Part shown: positions 1-12,444 of the stretch, piece after piece
Layout: every line of letters begins with the position of its first letter
How positions within the stretch are numbered: position 1 is the stretch's first letter
NCBI GenBank assembly: GCA_026315105.1
Contig: CM048745.1
Coordinates: 754,375,506-754,439,505 of the forward strand
DNA length: 64,000 nucleotides
Direction: 5' to 3'
Source of the DNA: Locusta migratoria
Lineage: Eukaryota; Arthropoda; Insecta; Orthoptera; Acrididae
The notes under the pieces: model-generated
Told to the model about the DNA's origin: nothing
Database searches by the model: none
The model's input: only the letters and a program-made list of their open reading frames with translations
Program-made: the position numbers and the translations under genes

Positions 1-2862
1 GTTACGCGATCCACCTACCTAATCTTCAGAATTCTTCTGTAGCACCACATTTCAAAAGCATCAATCCTCTTCCTGTCCACACTGTTTATCGTCCATGTTT
101 CACTCCCATACAAGGCAACACTCCATACAAATGCCTTCAGAAAGGACTTCCTTAGGCTTAAATCAATATTCGATGTTAACGAATTTCTCTTCTTCATTCT
201 GCATTTTATATCCTCTGTAGTGTGACCATCATTTGTTATTTTACTGCCCAAGTAACAAAACTCATTTACCTCCTTTATTGCTTCGTTACCTAATCTAATT
301 CCTTCAGCATCACCTGATTTTCTTAGACTGCACTCTATTACCCTAGTTTTGTTCTTGTTAATCTTCATCTTATATGCACCTTTCAGCACACTGTCCATTC
401 CGTTCAGTTGCTCTTCCAGGTCCTTTGCTATATCTGACAGAATTACTATAGCTTGCTCAATGTACAAATTGAATAACATTGGAGAAAGGCTACAACCCTG
501 TCTTACTCCCTTCCCAACCACTGCATCCCCTTCATGCCCTTCAACTCTGACAACCGCTGTCTGGTTTTTGTACAAGTTGTAAATAACCTTACGCTCCCTA
601 TATTTTACTCCTGCTTGCTTCAGAACTTGAAAGAGTTTATTCCAATCAAAATTGTCAAAAGCCTTCTCCAAATCTACAAAATCTAGAAATGTAGGTTTGC
701 CTTTCCTTAATCTTCTAGGAGAAGCCATAAAGTGAGTATTGCCTCCCGTGTCCCTACATTTCTCATGAACCCAAACTGATCTTCCCCGAGTTCGGCTTCT
801 ACCAGCTTTTCCATCCTCCTGTAAATAATTCGTGTTAATATTTTGCAACCATGGCTTATTAAACTGATGGTTCTGTAGTTTTCACACCTGTCTGCACCTG
901 CTTTCTTTGGAATGGGGATTATAAGATTTTTCTTAAAGTCTGAGGGTACTTCAGTTGTCTCATACATCTTACACACCAGGTGAAACAATTTTGTCATGAC
1001 TGGATCTCCCAGAGACTTCTATAGCTCTGAGGGAATATCATCTACTCAGGGGCCTTGTTTCGACTTAGGTCTTTCAGTGCTCTGTCAAATTCATCTCTCA
1101 GTATAGTATCTCCTATTTCATTCTCATATACTTCTTCTCCTCTTTCTACAATATTGCCGCTAAGTTCATTTCCTTCATAGAGCCTCTCTATATACACTTT
1201 CCACCTTTCAGCTTTCTCTTCTTTGCTGAGAAATGGTTTTCCATCAGTGTCCTTGATATTCATAGAGCTGTTTTTCTTATCTCCAAATGTTTCTTTTATT
1301 TTCCTGTAGGCTGTATCTATTTTTCCCCTATTTTACATTCTTCTACATCCTTGCATTTGCCTTCTAGCCACTCCTGCTTAGCCATTTTGCACTTCCTGTC
1401 AATCTCATTTCTTAGTCGTCTGTACTCCATTTTGCTTGTTTCATTTACTGCATTTTTATATTTTCTCCTTTCATCGATCAAATTTAGTATTTTTTGTACG
1501 TCTTGCCTTCCTACCTATTTTGTCCTCTGCTGCCTTCAATATTTCATCTCTCAATGTTACCCATTCCTCCTCTACTGTTTTATTTCCCCCCGTTTCTGTC
1601 AATTGTTGCCTAAAGCTCCCTCTGAAGTTCTTAAGAACTTCAGGTTCCTTCAATTTATCCATGTCCCATCTCCTCATTTTCCTACCTTTTTGCAGTTTCT
1701 TCAGTTTCAGCCTACAGTTCATAACCAACAAGTTATGGTCAGAGTCTATATCTGCCCCTGGGTATGTCTTACAGTTTAAAACCTGGTTCCGAAATCTATG
1801 TCTTACCATTATAAAATCTATCTGGTATCTCCCGGTGTCTCCTGGTCTCTTCCACGTATATAATCTTCTTTTGTGATTCTTAAACCAGGTGTTTGTTATA
1901 ACTAAATTATGTTCCGTGCAAAATTCTTCCAGGCGGCTTCCTCTTTCATTCCTTTTGCCCAGACCATATTCACCTACTATCTTCCCTTCCCTTCCTTTTC
2001 CTACTACCGAATTCCAGTCTCCCATAACAATTAAATTTTCCTCTCCCTTAATTGTCTTAATAATTTCCTTTAGCTCCTCATATATTTCTTCGATCTCCTC
2101 ATCATCGGCAGAGCTAGTTGGCATATAAACCTGTACTACTGTGGTCGGTGTTGGCTTCGTATCTATCTTGACTACGATAATGCGATCACTCTGTTGCTCA
2201 TAGTAGTTTACCCGCATTCCTATTTTCTTATTCATTATCAGACCAACTCCTGTTATACCCCTAACTGATATTGTATTTATAACCCTGTACTCAACTGACC
2301 AGAGATCCTGTTCGTCTTTCCACCGAACTTCACTAATCCCCACTATATCTAACTTCAACCTATCCATTTCCCTTTTTAAATTTTCTAGCTTCCCTACCCG
2401 ATTAAGGGATCTAACATTCCACGCTCCGATCCGTAGAATGCCAGTGTTATCTTTCCTGATGATTACATCCTCCTGAGTAGACCCCGCCCGGAGATCCGAA
2501 TGGGGGACTATTTTACCTCCGTAATATTTTACCCGAGAGGATGCCATCATCATATGTTCATAAAGTAGAGCTGCATGTCCTCGGGAAAAGTAACGGCTGT
2601 AGTTTCCTCTTGCTTTCAGCCGTTCGCAGTAACTGTGTGGCAAAGCCACATTAGCTGATGTTACAAGGCCAGCTCAGTCAATCATCCAGACTGTTGCCCC
2701 TGTAACTACTGAAAAGGCTGCTGCCCCTCTTCAGGAACCACACGTTTGTCTGGCCTCTCCACAGATACCCCTCCGCTGTGGTTGCACCTACGGTACGGCT
2801 ATCTGTATCGTTGAGGCATGCAAGCCACCCCACCTCGGCAATGTCTGTGGTTCATGGGAGTG
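1..2862 (-). mobile_element. RTE-type LINE, copy A (cut by window start, defective)
   Basis: This is a non-LTR retrotransposon read on the minus strand. Its 5' end is near 2862, where it starts to match the copy at 23644. The endonuclease part is open from 2649 down to 1471 and carries the APE-type motifs GAWNVRSLN, ISEVRW, GDWNSVVG and SDHNLL. Downstream the reverse transcriptase is broken into frames at 1263-1042, 997-707 and 848-15, which retain FVDLEKAFDNFDW and GVRQGCSLS. The frame jumps straight from LYIEQAI to ILSDIAKDL, so the stretch holding the catalytic FADD motif is missing. In this clade one polyprotein supplies endonuclease and reverse transcriptase for target-primed insertion. 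This copy cannot be active. The 3' end lies beyond the window. Confidence 0.92.
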
Positions 2863-2949
2863 GATTCACCTACTATGTTTACTTATCTTCCCTTTTGGGA
2901 CTGATGACCTAGCCGTTTGGTCGCATCCACCCATCAACCAACCAACCAA

Positions 2950-3825
2950 CTCTTCCCTTTCTTACTACCAAGTTCCAGTCTCCCATCACAATCATGTTTT
3001 CCTCTCCCTTATCTGTCTGAATAATTTCATTTATTTCCTAATACATTTCTTCGAACTCCTGGTCATCGGCAGAGATAGTTGGCATATAAACTCGTACTAC
3101 TGTGTTCGGTGTAGGTTTTGTCTGTTTGTCTGTTTCTTTTCACTATGCTGTTGATAGAAAATTACTCGTATTGCTGTCTTCCCATTCATTATCAGACCTA
3201 CTTCTGTGTTACCACCAAATGATTTTGTATTTATAACCCTGTACACACTTGACCAAAACTCCTGTTCATCCTTCCACCGGACTTCACAAATCCTCACTCT
3301 AACTAACTTAAACTTATCCATTTCTTTTTTCAAATTTTTCTAACTTACCTGCTCGATTAAGGGATAAAACAACCCCGCTACGATCCGTAGAACATCTGTT
3401 TTGTTTTTCTTGATGACGACATCCTCCTAAGTAGTCCCCACCTATAGATCCGAATGGGGGACTATTTTACCTCCGGAATAGTTTACCCAAGAAGACGCCA
3501 TCATCATATATTCATACAGTAGAACTGCTTGTCCTCGATAAGAGTAACGACTAGTTTCCATTTATTTAATTTGCTCGAAGTAACTGCGTGGTAAAGCCAC
3601 ATTAGCTGATGTTTCAAGGCCAGCTCAGTCAATCATCGAGACTGTTGTCCCTGTAACTATTGAAAAGGCCGCTGCTCCCCCCCCCCTTCAGGAACCACAC
3701 GTTTGTCTGGTCTGATCTCGTCTCTCCACAGATTCCCCTCTGTTGTGCTGCACCTACGGTATGGTTATCTGTATCACTGAGGCATGCAAGCCACACCACT
3801 TTGTTGATGTCTCTGGTTCAGTCAT
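2950..3825 (-). mobile_element. RTE-type LINE, copy B, older 5' fragment
   Basis: A second, more diverged 5' part of the same LINE family lies just beyond copy A in the same orientation. It covers the 5' leader (the stretch with GCATGCAAGCCAC near 3783) and the first part of the endonuclease. A short open piece at 3333-3097 contains a version of the motif EVRWKDEQEFW. Small indels and stop codons break the frame. It ends inside the endonuclease domain near 2950. The 70 bases between the two copies hold a SINE-tail-like piece (GGGACTGATGACC near 2898) and a short CAAC-rich run. Confidence 0.85.
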
Positions 3826-5908
3826 TTCTGTGATGAATAAGTCACCTTTTTTATCTTTAGGTTTCTCCTGCAGAACATATAAAGAATAAAATTCACTTCT
3901 ATACCGATATTAATATCTCTCTTTGCTGATACTCATTACTGGATACTCACAACAAGTAGTGTTGCTTTCGTTTTTTGGTTTGGTGTTGTAAAGATTTGGA
4001 TTAAATAGCGCTTAAGAAATTGAATGAACTTCGAAATATCCGTAGGAATTAAATTTTTAAAGAGAATGTAAGAACAGAGCATGGATCGTATCGGCATTCA
4101 AAATAGCGGTAGTCACTGTTGAAGTTAAGGCAATACCTGAAAGCACCACTACAAAAGAAAGTCGCCCAAAAGTTACCTTTACATGCAGGATGAGGCGTGG
4201 ATCAGCTGTAGACATTGTTTTGTGCTGGAATAGGGAAGGAAATTAAACTTTTCTACGTAAATCGGTGGTTGGTTATCATGCGCTTCACGTAACAAAGTTT
4301 CACTCCAGCGTTAAGTTACTGACACAATAGGGAAATAAAATTATAGTATATCGGACTTCACCGGATAAAAACATTAACTGCAGGTTCTGAAAATCAAATC
4401 AGTATAAATTGACTGTAGCAAAGAGTTGAGTTTGAACCAAACTTATGCAATCGTAAATCGAATCGTAATAATGACCAGACATCTCTTTGCGATTGACCAC
4501 AGTTTGCTGAAAACAATGAATAAAAGTCATTGGTCATTTTGAATTAAAAATATTTGAAATCAAACCGGGGGGTTTATTACAATAAAAAAGGTGGACGTGC
4601 TCACAAAGTAAGAAGACGCTACTGATCAGCACAAAAGTGCAGAACAGAGAGACGAAGAACGCTTCCGTTCTCTCTCCAGGCAGGTTGAAAAAATTGATAA
4701 TCGCAAAAGTCAGAGATACATATTGCAGTGAGAACGGATACGAAAGCTACAAAGCGTCGGAGATATAATTTTAATAAAAATATTTAATGTAATGCTACAA
4801 ACATCAGTCATCTTTCTCACTGCATAAGGCCAAGTAATGGGATGAGCCCTGAAATTCTCAAAACAATATTCAGTTCTACCCTATGTTCTGGATCAATAAA
4901 TCTCCCATCCTTAAGTATAAATAGTGGCATTCCTTCTACACTGTAAACATTAATCATCATTAATATTTCTCCATTTTATCTTACTTTCCTGTGCCATGTT
5001 TAACTTGAGTGACACTACACAGACCACAACCTGCAGTTTATTGCCATAAAACTTAATATTAACTTCCCAGTTTGTGTGTGTTTTTGATGTTATTAAATCG
5101 TATTTTTGTTAGTTTTAAGATGACCAACAGGGGAACTCCGAGTTATTTTCCTGTCTTTGGATTCGTTGGTTCTGCAGAAATGGTATGAGCAGTCCCACTC
5201 ACTGGCACCGGACCTGTATGTGTAGCAAAAAATCTTGTCACATTCTTTCTTTTGGTTATTGCTAAATTCTTCTGGCTTGATGTAAAAATTCATTGTGTAG
5301 CATTATTATTTGATATAGCCTTCCTTTTGAGTGCTGGATTTTGTATTTTGGTTAGTGCTTTGGTGGTAATTTGTCTACGTTGTCCTGTGAGATCTGGAAA
5401 TTTTATCATTTCTATGATCTTGTCAGTAGGTGGTTTAATTTTCAGTACTAAAATTGGTAAGAAACTTGTGTGTTTGTGTTAGTGATGTCAACTTGTGTAT
5501 AATATGATGTGTTACGACTTTTTTTGACAGACATTTTTGTACCTTTCATAGGGCTTGGTAGCCTAATGTCTGATTCCAGTCGTTGCTCAACACACGTATC
5601 CTGACCCATATAACTTGATTAGTTTGATCTGATGGAAGATGTGTTGTTATTATTATTATATTGTAGGTACCCATTTTTTGCCTAAAACTCCCGTTATTAT
5701 TATGACCAAACCAGTTACGATTACTATTTCTACATTAATTACCATTGTGTTTGTTTCCAAAATAATTATCCATATGTTATTATTTTTCCCATTACTAATG
5801 CGTTATTTTTATGCTGATTTCTGTTTTTCCTTGCATCATCTTCAGTAAATGTAAATGTCTCAGAACACCCTTGAATGCTTGAGCATTGTCTCCTCTACTG
5901 GCAAGTGT

Positions 5909-5943
<35 letters not shown>

Positions 5944-5975
5944 TCAGAGTGAAGTTTTGTAACACAAATTCATAT
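3826..5975. other. unassigned AT-rich DNA ending in a poly-T run
   Basis: I recognise no gene or named repeat here. Short open frames at 5252-5482 and 5639-5848 are compositional and low in complexity. A poly-T tract of about 30 bases lies at 5910-5941. Confidence 0.5.
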
Positions 5976-5982
5976 TAACTAC

Positions 5983-6149
5983 CTATCACTGTACAGGTGG
6001 TCTAAGCAATGGCTTTCCTTGGCCAAGTCGTTCAAAAATTTAATGCGGCTTTCCTCTTGGTGAACAATATCTAGATAAGAAGTGCATTTCATTTCGAATT
6101 TTTGTATAGTTTCTTCTTTTGACCCTTCTTTGTGGACACAGATAAAACC
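5983..6149 (-). CDS. short unassigned open frame with protein-like composition
   Basis: The minus strand reads open for about 55 codons from a TGA at 6150-6152 to a TAG at 5983-5985. The peptide includes KEETIQKFEMKC, YLDIVHQEESRIKFLND and LAKESHCLDHLY. Its mix of charged and hydrophobic residues is unlike the low-complexity frames nearby. There is no obvious start codon near the upstream stop and I see no flanking splice sites, so it could be an exon or the tail of a decayed transposase. I do not recognise the family. Confidence 0.35.
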
Positions 6150-6330
6150 TCACTTGTGTGCCACACGTCAATGCCACGATAACCCTACTTGCAACGGATT
6201 GGTAAATGTCTACAGGTCGGGAGTAGCTCGTTCTAAAGAGCCATAGGGATCTGGCCCCACAAAAAAAAACAAAAAAAAGAAAAAAAAAAAATGTTATATA
6301 CTTTTGCAGTATTATATCAAAAAGTTGGAG

Positions 6331-7285
6331 TGTGACATGATCACCTCGACATACTAACTCAATTTACAATGACGCGATCGCATGGTTTCGCTTGCTCTCG
6401 CAGCAGCATAGCTTTTGGCCCGCTAGCATGTGACGTAGATCCCCTCTCTTCGTTACGCAGACATACTGACAGCCGAGGGACGACCTCGTAAGACTGCAGT
6501 CGCAGTGACGTTACAGAGGTGTTCCCTTATCCCCTCCTCGCCCCTCGCCATAGTGCTGCTTGGGGCCCAGCATCTGCGACCCCGAGCCCCCCCCCCCCTT
6601 TTGCACCACAGTGAAGCGGGCTGTACCTGTCGTCACAGAGTAACATATACAGAGAAGCCTCCCCTAAACCACTGTCCTACGCTCCCCTCGTAATTCTGTA
6701 AGATGCTAGCAGGTGTCAGGCGGATCGCTGGCTTAGGGTGCCTCTCGCGCGTCAGAGGGTAGCGTGGAGGGGAGGCTGAGAGGAGAGTTTGTGCCGCCTA
6801 CCACGAGGCCACGGCTGTGTCCGGCTTGCTGGCGTTTGAGGGGAGGTGGTGGTGGGGACAGCCGCTACCTGCCGCCTGCTCTGGCCAGTTTAAAGGGCTG
6901 CTTCTGACTGCAGGGCCATCATGGGACATCTTACGGAACTGCTGGAAACCCACCCTCCCCGCACCCCTGAGCGTAGAACCGGGCCCTTACGGAGATTTCC
7001 CGTCTGTATATATTTGTCTGTGCTGTCGTGCTCCCACTCCCCACCCCTCGCGCAACTGTCCACAGGTTCGTAGAGTTTGGAGCTGGCTACCCTGGTCCCT
7101 TAGCACCTACGTCAAGTGCATGCTGCAGTCCTCGCCCTCCCCCATCCCCCACTGCCACTTGTGAACAGGAAACGTGTGAAACAGCAAACAAGGCCACTTG
7201 TCAGTATTCCGTATTCAGGAGCTGTGTTGTTGCAACTTGGGTATTCGTAAACTGAGTATAAAATGAATAAAGCGGACTCTTTGCT
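6331..7285 (+). repeat. GC-rich dispersed repeat, possibly a solo LTR
   Basis: This is a GC-rich island in AT-rich DNA. Positions 6630-7024 recur in the same orientation at about 33000-33412 with roughly 90 percent identity by eye, so it is a dispersed repeat and not a host promoter. A polyadenylation-type AATAAA lies at about 7266 near its right end, and the left end begins TGTGACATG. Both would suit an LTR, but I cannot find a clear CA terminus or a target-site duplication. The open frames at 6817-7164 and 7028-7255 are probably by-products of GC content. Confidence 0.5.
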
Positions 7286-8520
7286 TAAAACGCCCTTTCA
7301 TTTATTAAGTACGGAAGAGAAGCTAGAAATCAAGCTGTTAGGTGCACATCAACCAAAAGATTTCTTGATGTCTCAACTCGACTTTGTGACTGGGCGGCGA
7401 CATGGTTTGGTTTGGTGAATGGGGCGGCAGTTGTGTTGACTTCGTTTTATATTTGGCTGTAGCTTGCGACTTTTAAACTGTAGATTACGTCTTGATTTTC
7501 ACAGTTGTATTGGATGTATAGGTTCAAAATTCTATTTGTCACCTCAGTATGATAATTAAGTTGGTAGACCTGGTACTTCGCAGTTAATAAAATTTATATC
7601 TTTGTTGAATTTTCCTTTTTTGTAATGTTTGAGCATGAAAATCCTTTTCTCAGGGACTGATATTTAATAAACCAAAGAATAAAAAATTTGAATCATTGAG
7701 TCCCGGTAGTTCAGATAATTTGACGCCCGTCACGAAGATACTGTTTTTGCCTGATCCTTTTCCTTTATAGAATTATTCTGTAGAAAATTTCGCCACACGT
7801 TTCTCCTGACCAAAACTGTTAGATATATTCCTTCACTGTTAGAATATGCTGGGACAATAATAGGGAACTAAATACTCGAATAACTGTTTAAGACTTTTTT
7901 AAGGTTCAAAGATTCTCTTTTCTGAAATCAATAGTTACGTTCATTAACACCTTCACAGTACACTCTTTATAAGTTCACAATTCGTGATTATTTTCGTAAA
8001 GTTTGTTTGTATTAATCTCTCTCAAGAATGTTCATCAGTTTATTACGGGAGGTGGAAGTTTCTAATTCTTCCGTCCTAGCCTATCCCGATCAAAGTCCAA
8101 AGATCATGTTCGCTTTCGCGTATGATCACGATATAAGAGTTTAAATTAAATTTTAAATATTTTCTCGGGTTTTTTCCTATATTGGAATGAAACCGCGCAT
8201 AATACTTTAAGCTAAGTACTGAAAGATAGTACCACTGAGAGCAGAGCACACAGAGAAAGCTGAGCCCTTAGAGAGCTAAACACATAGAGCACATAGAGAG
8301 AGAGTGACTCAGCTGCGGGTACTATCTATAATAGCAATCTGACAAATGATCTCTGATATACGAGATGTTTTGACCTAAGTATACTAAGTATACTATTACT
8401 CTGAATTACGCTTATATAATTTGAATTTACTAAAAATTTTGAAAAATGAGAAAATTCTGCCTCTTAACAAATTATTAAAATTATGTAACGAGGAAAAATG
8501 TCGGAATACCGTGATTCTAA
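7286..8520. other. unassigned AT-rich DNA
   Basis: I see nothing that can be assigned. There is a short purine-rich stretch of AGAG repeats at about 8240-8310. Confidence 0.5.
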
Positions 8521-8904
8521 TGCTATGGTCGCGATGTGATGTTACAATTTAAAGAAGAGAACTTTCTGCCATACATGGTTCTGCAAAAAGACTTGGATGA
8601 CTGTGAGTGAAGAGAAACAAAGATTGTTTTGTTTCTACTGCGTGTGGTTTGGTGGTGAAGGATTGTGGACAACAGTCGGCTGCAAGGATCTGAAGCATTT
8701 AAGCGAACGAATTAAAAAACATGAGGAAAGTGGACGTCATTTAGAAAATGCTTGTAAATATGTAATTGCATTGCTGCTCAGATTGATTCTGCGTATAAAA
8801 TGACAATTCAGAAACATAATGAATTATTTACGAAGAACAGACACATATTAAACAGAATAGTAGAGTTCTTAATGTTTTGTGGAACTCATGAGTTAACATT
8901 AAGA

Positions 8905-9107
8905 TGGTCAAATGTTCAAATGTTTGTTAATCTTATGGGACTTAACTATGGGGTCATCAGTCCCTAAATTTACAAACTACTTATGAACTACCTTATACTA
9001 AAGACGGCACAAATATCCATGCCCGAGGGGGGATTCGAACCCCCGACCGTAGTGGCCGTGCAGACCGTGACTGAAGCGCCTACGTCTCCTCGGCCACTGC
9101 GGCCGGC
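8905..9107 (-). mobile_element. SINE family 1 copy (tRNA-derived), full length
   Basis: The minus strand reads from a tRNA-like head (GCCGGC, a GGCCGAG A box, and a GGTTCGAATCC B box) through a body with GGGACTGATGACCCC to a tail near CAAACATTTGAACATTTG. It is flanked by an exact 11-base duplication TAACATTAAGA at 8894-8904 and 9108-9118. It interrupts the hAT pseudogene. Confidence 0.95.
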
Positions 9108-10386
9108 TAACATTAAGAGCTCACAATAGAAAACAAGAGTCAGCAAACTGTGGCAATTTCTTAGACTTGTTATCTCTTTTGGGAAATCTTGACAGTGTAT
9201 TAGATGATAACTTAAGCAGCTCTAGTAATTCCGTGTGTAAAAGTACGTCACACGTCATACAAAATGAGCTTCTGGACTCTATGTATTAAGTTTACATCGA
9301 AGAACTGATTAAAGAGATTAACGATGCTACTTTCGTTTTTGTGCAGGCTGACGAAACAACAGATATTATTACAGAAGTCAGTTTGTTATTATACTGCGAT
9401 ATATTAAAGGGAAGAAACCTGTTTAAAGATTTCTTTCCTTTGAAAGCGTTAATGATAGGACAGCATACGGACTTAGTGAGGTTTTAAAAAGAAGTCTGGA
9501 ACCTTTCAATGTTCAAGAAAAACTAATTGTTCAGGCATACGATGGCGCTCCAGTGATGAGCGGCAGTCACAGTGGTCAGCAAACACTGATGCAGAGCACT
9601 TTCCCACGTGCCAAATACGTTCACTGGTATGCGCACCAATTGAATTTGGTTCTTCAGAATTCTTGCAGTTAAAGCATAAAGTCGATAGCGTTGTTCTTCG
9701 CAAATATTGCTGCTTTTACAGCGTTTTCTTCTTCATCTCCCAAGCGAAGTGATTTATTACAGTCTGCAACAAGAGAACTCCTTCAGTCTCTAACTAGATG
9801 GAACTTCCAGTCCCACATTGTAAATACTGTCAAAGAAAACAAATTGCACTTATTGGAATGTTTTGAAAGATTGAGGAAGAGGATTCCTGAGATGATGTTA
9901 CAATGTGAGAAGCATTTGCCTTAAGAAATTTACTTCACAATCCACAATTTTGTTCCTCCTAAGTTTTTCTTTGATATCATCAAACACGTTGATATTTTTT
10001 ATAACACAGTTCAGATGCAGAGTGCAAATGCCGTTACCCTATCCAATGCATTACGTCATTTTGATTGTGCTGTATCTGAAATAAGAGAGAACATTCAACG
10101 GTATGGAGTTTCTGATGGTGAGTGTATTGTTGCTCCAAGAAAAGTTCCAAATATAGCAGTGAACTTAATCTGACAGCAGATACCAAACAAGTATGTGACA
10201 TTATAACCAACCGACTGAAAGGAAGATTCCAAAACTCTCATGTATTGAGCAGCTACGAAATCATTTATTCAAAAAAGTCTACTTAGTTTGCAGCACATTT
10301 CCCGGCCAGTTTGGTCAATAATTTTTCATTAAACTACAGTCTGTTTATTTGCCACGATAAATTGAAAACTGAACTGTCAGTGATTT

Positions 10387-10585
10387 CAAATGTTCAAATG
10401 TTTGTAGAGTCTATGGGACTTAACTACGGGGTCATCAGTCCCTAAACTTACAAACTACTTATGAACTACTTACAACTAAGGACGGCACAAACATCCATGC
10501 CCGAGGGGGGATTCGAACCCCCGACCGTAGTGGCCGTGCAGACCGCGACTGGAGCGCCTCAGTCACCTCGGCCACCACGGCCGGC
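10387..10585 (-). mobile_element. SINE family 1 copy, full length
   Basis: It has the same tRNA-like head and body as the other family 1 copies. The exact 11-base target duplication GTCAGTGATTT lies at 10376-10386 and 10586-10596. It interrupts the hAT pseudogene near its 3' end. Confidence 0.95.
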
Positions 10586-11519
10586 GTCAGTGATTTATCA
10601 CAATGATACATTGAGAGGCATTACAACGGTTTGTGAGCTGTTTACTTTCTTTGTAGAACATTTCTTTGAAGAATCATTCACTGAAGTGCACAAAACTTTA
10701 CAAATTGCACTAACTACACCAATTTCAACAGCAGAAGCAGAGCACAGTTTCAGCACCTGAAAAAGAATCAAAACAGGAAAAGTATGAGTCAGAAAAGATT
10801 GAACTCACTGGCAGTTTGTTCCATTCACAAGGAGGAACTCAGTGATATTCCAAATTTCAACAATTGAGTAATTGACAAGTCTGCTAGTCAGAATAACAGA
10901 CGTGCACATTTACTGTATAAATAACCTGTCAGAAGAAAGACCTCATTAGTTAACGTAACGTGCTAGTTAGGTAAAATACACATGAAACTGTCCCTGTCCA
11001 AGGTTTTTCCCAGAGTTTTTTTTATCTTGGCCTTCAGGCAAAAGCCAGGAGGGTTCTTGTTGTCTCTCTGGTGCAATCCCAATGGGGAAAAAGTCACATA
11101 CGTCATCTCACAGTTCATTTTGGTTTGTACATAACAATCAGTGCACAGAAGCAGAATTAGAGTAAGTATGATCTTCAGCATGAGAAGAGATTTTGAAGTT
11201 CGGTTCGAATCAAAACATCTCCAAGCCCCCAAGCGCTTCAATAAATTATGTCACCACAGCATAAAGTCAGACACCCACAAAAGTAAACGGAAAACAGCGG
11301 AGCTGGTGGACCAAACCAATATTACATAACCGCCCTACAAAAATAGTAATAAAATAAAAATGTTTAGTGTCAATTTGTCTAAATTTTTATTACCTACATT
11401 GTTTCGTGGATTGAATTAATCAATGCAAAATTAGCATTTTTAATATCTCTCGAATGTGTTTAAATAATGTTATATAAATGGAGGTTATATAATGAACATA
11501 CTAATTCTATTATACTGGG

Positions 11520-11882
11520 TACTAACTTTTTGTCTTGACCCCACCAGCGAAACTGAGGGGAGCTACCACTGCTACAGGTGTAACATGTTAGCACCTTGAC
11601 ATAAAAGTTTTCAGGGTGTTGTAACGCGTCATGATGTAAGAAGGCTATTACTTTAATTACCACCGTTTCGGCCAATGTTACAGTGGCCTTCACCTGAGTA
11701 TACCCAGATGAAGGCCACTGTAACGTTGGCCGAAACGTAGGTAATTAAAGTAATAACCTTCCTACATCATGACGCGGTACAACACCCTGAAAACTTTTAT
11801 GTTAACATGCTAACATGTTACAACTGTAGCAGTGGAAGCTCCTCCTCAGTTTCGCTGGTGGGGTCAAGACAAAATTATATTA
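11520..11882. mobile_element. foldback element with ribozyme-like motif on each arm
   Basis: Two arms of about 170 bases (roughly 11525-11695 and 11705-11878) are near-perfect inverted copies that meet near 11700. Each arm runs outward from a hammerhead-like motif near the centre to a segment containing GTTTTCAGGGTGTTG. I read it as two Penelope-like tail sequences joined head to head. No coding capacity is present. I could not define the target duplication. Confidence 0.75.
11701..11743 (+). ncRNA. hammerhead-like motif, foldback right arm
   Basis: The order is TACC (11701-11704), CAGATGA (11705-11711), a stem II with GGCCA pairing to TGGCC, GAAA (11732-11735), CGTA and then GGTA (11740-11743). 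TACC pairs with GGTA as stem I. ACGT forms the self-complementary stem III, and the predicted cleavage site is after ACGUA. The canonical core is CUGANGA. Here U4 is A, so activity is uncertain. The left arm holds a more decayed copy on the other strand. Confidence 0.55.
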
Positions 11883-11963
11883 GCACCTTCTTTAGAGTGC
11901 TGAAAGTCTCTCACCCTAAGGAATTGATCTTATCAATTATATGTGGTGTTACGGATCTTGTAA

Positions 11964-12112
11964 GCCGTTCCCCGTTGAGGGTTCGAATCCCTCCTCGGGC
12001 ATGGATGTTTGTGCTGTCTTTAGTATAACGTTACTTCATAAGTAATTTGTAAGTTTAGGGACTGATGACCTCCCAGTTAAGTCTCATAAGCTTAACAAAC
12101 ATTTGAACATTT
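11964..12112 (+). mobile_element. SINE family 1 copy, 5' truncated
   Basis: It begins just before the B box (GGTTCGAATCC at about 11979) and runs through GGGACTGATGACC to the usual CAAACATTTGAACATTT tail. It is flanked by the exact 11-base duplication GGATCTTGTAA at 11953-11963 and 12113-12123. A truncated copy with a clean duplication is the expected product of LINE-driven target-primed insertion. Confidence 0.93.
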
Positions 12113-12246
12113 GGATCTTGTAACCCACTATTTGCCCCGATCATTATGGACCTTGAAAACCCTCATTCAGATATGTATTGCCAATCTATTATGTATCTTT
12201 TCTCATAAGCGGAATTGGACAGTTTTGTGCAGTGTATTGTGATGTA

Positions 12247-12444
12247 TCATGTTCAAATGTTTGTATAGTCTATGGGACTTAACTACAGGACCATCAGTCC
12301 CTAAACTTACAAACTATTTATGAACTAGCTACAACTAAGGACGTCACAAATACCCATGCCCGAGGGGGGATTCGAACCCCCGGCCGTAGTGACCGTGCAG
12401 ACCATGACTGAAGAGCCTCAGTCCCCTCGGCCACCGCGGCCGGC
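12247..12444 (-). mobile_element. SINE family 1 copy
   Basis: A full-length minus-strand copy with head (GCCGGCCGCGGTGGCC), B box and body. The target duplication is not clear. Confidence 0.92.

Larger units (their letters stand above)
8525..10923 (+). pseudogene. hAT-superfamily transposase pseudogene (ZMYM1-like, DUF4371 type)
   Basis: Fragments of one protein appear in order on the plus strand. A TTF-type zinc-finger-like N-terminal part at about 8545-8803 includes KRTFCHTWF, QRLFCFYCVWFGGEGLWTT and KKHEESGRH. The first catalytic Asp region lies near 9346 (ADETTDI). The strand then holds YAHQLNLVL near 9625 and a helical region at 9691-9924. The C-terminal dimerisation block near 10700-10760 reads ALTTPISTAEAEHSFST. 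A decayed tail runs to a TAA near 10923. Frameshifts and stops separate the pieces. Two SINEs with exact 11-base target duplications sit inside it at 8905-9107 and 10387-10585. The family cuts and pastes DNA, and domesticated relatives exist, but this copy is dead. Confidence 0.85.

Noticed and set aside
6505..7255. Pro/Cys-rich open frames in the GC-rich island
   Set aside because: The island is a dispersed repeat with a second copy at 33000 in which these frames are not conserved.
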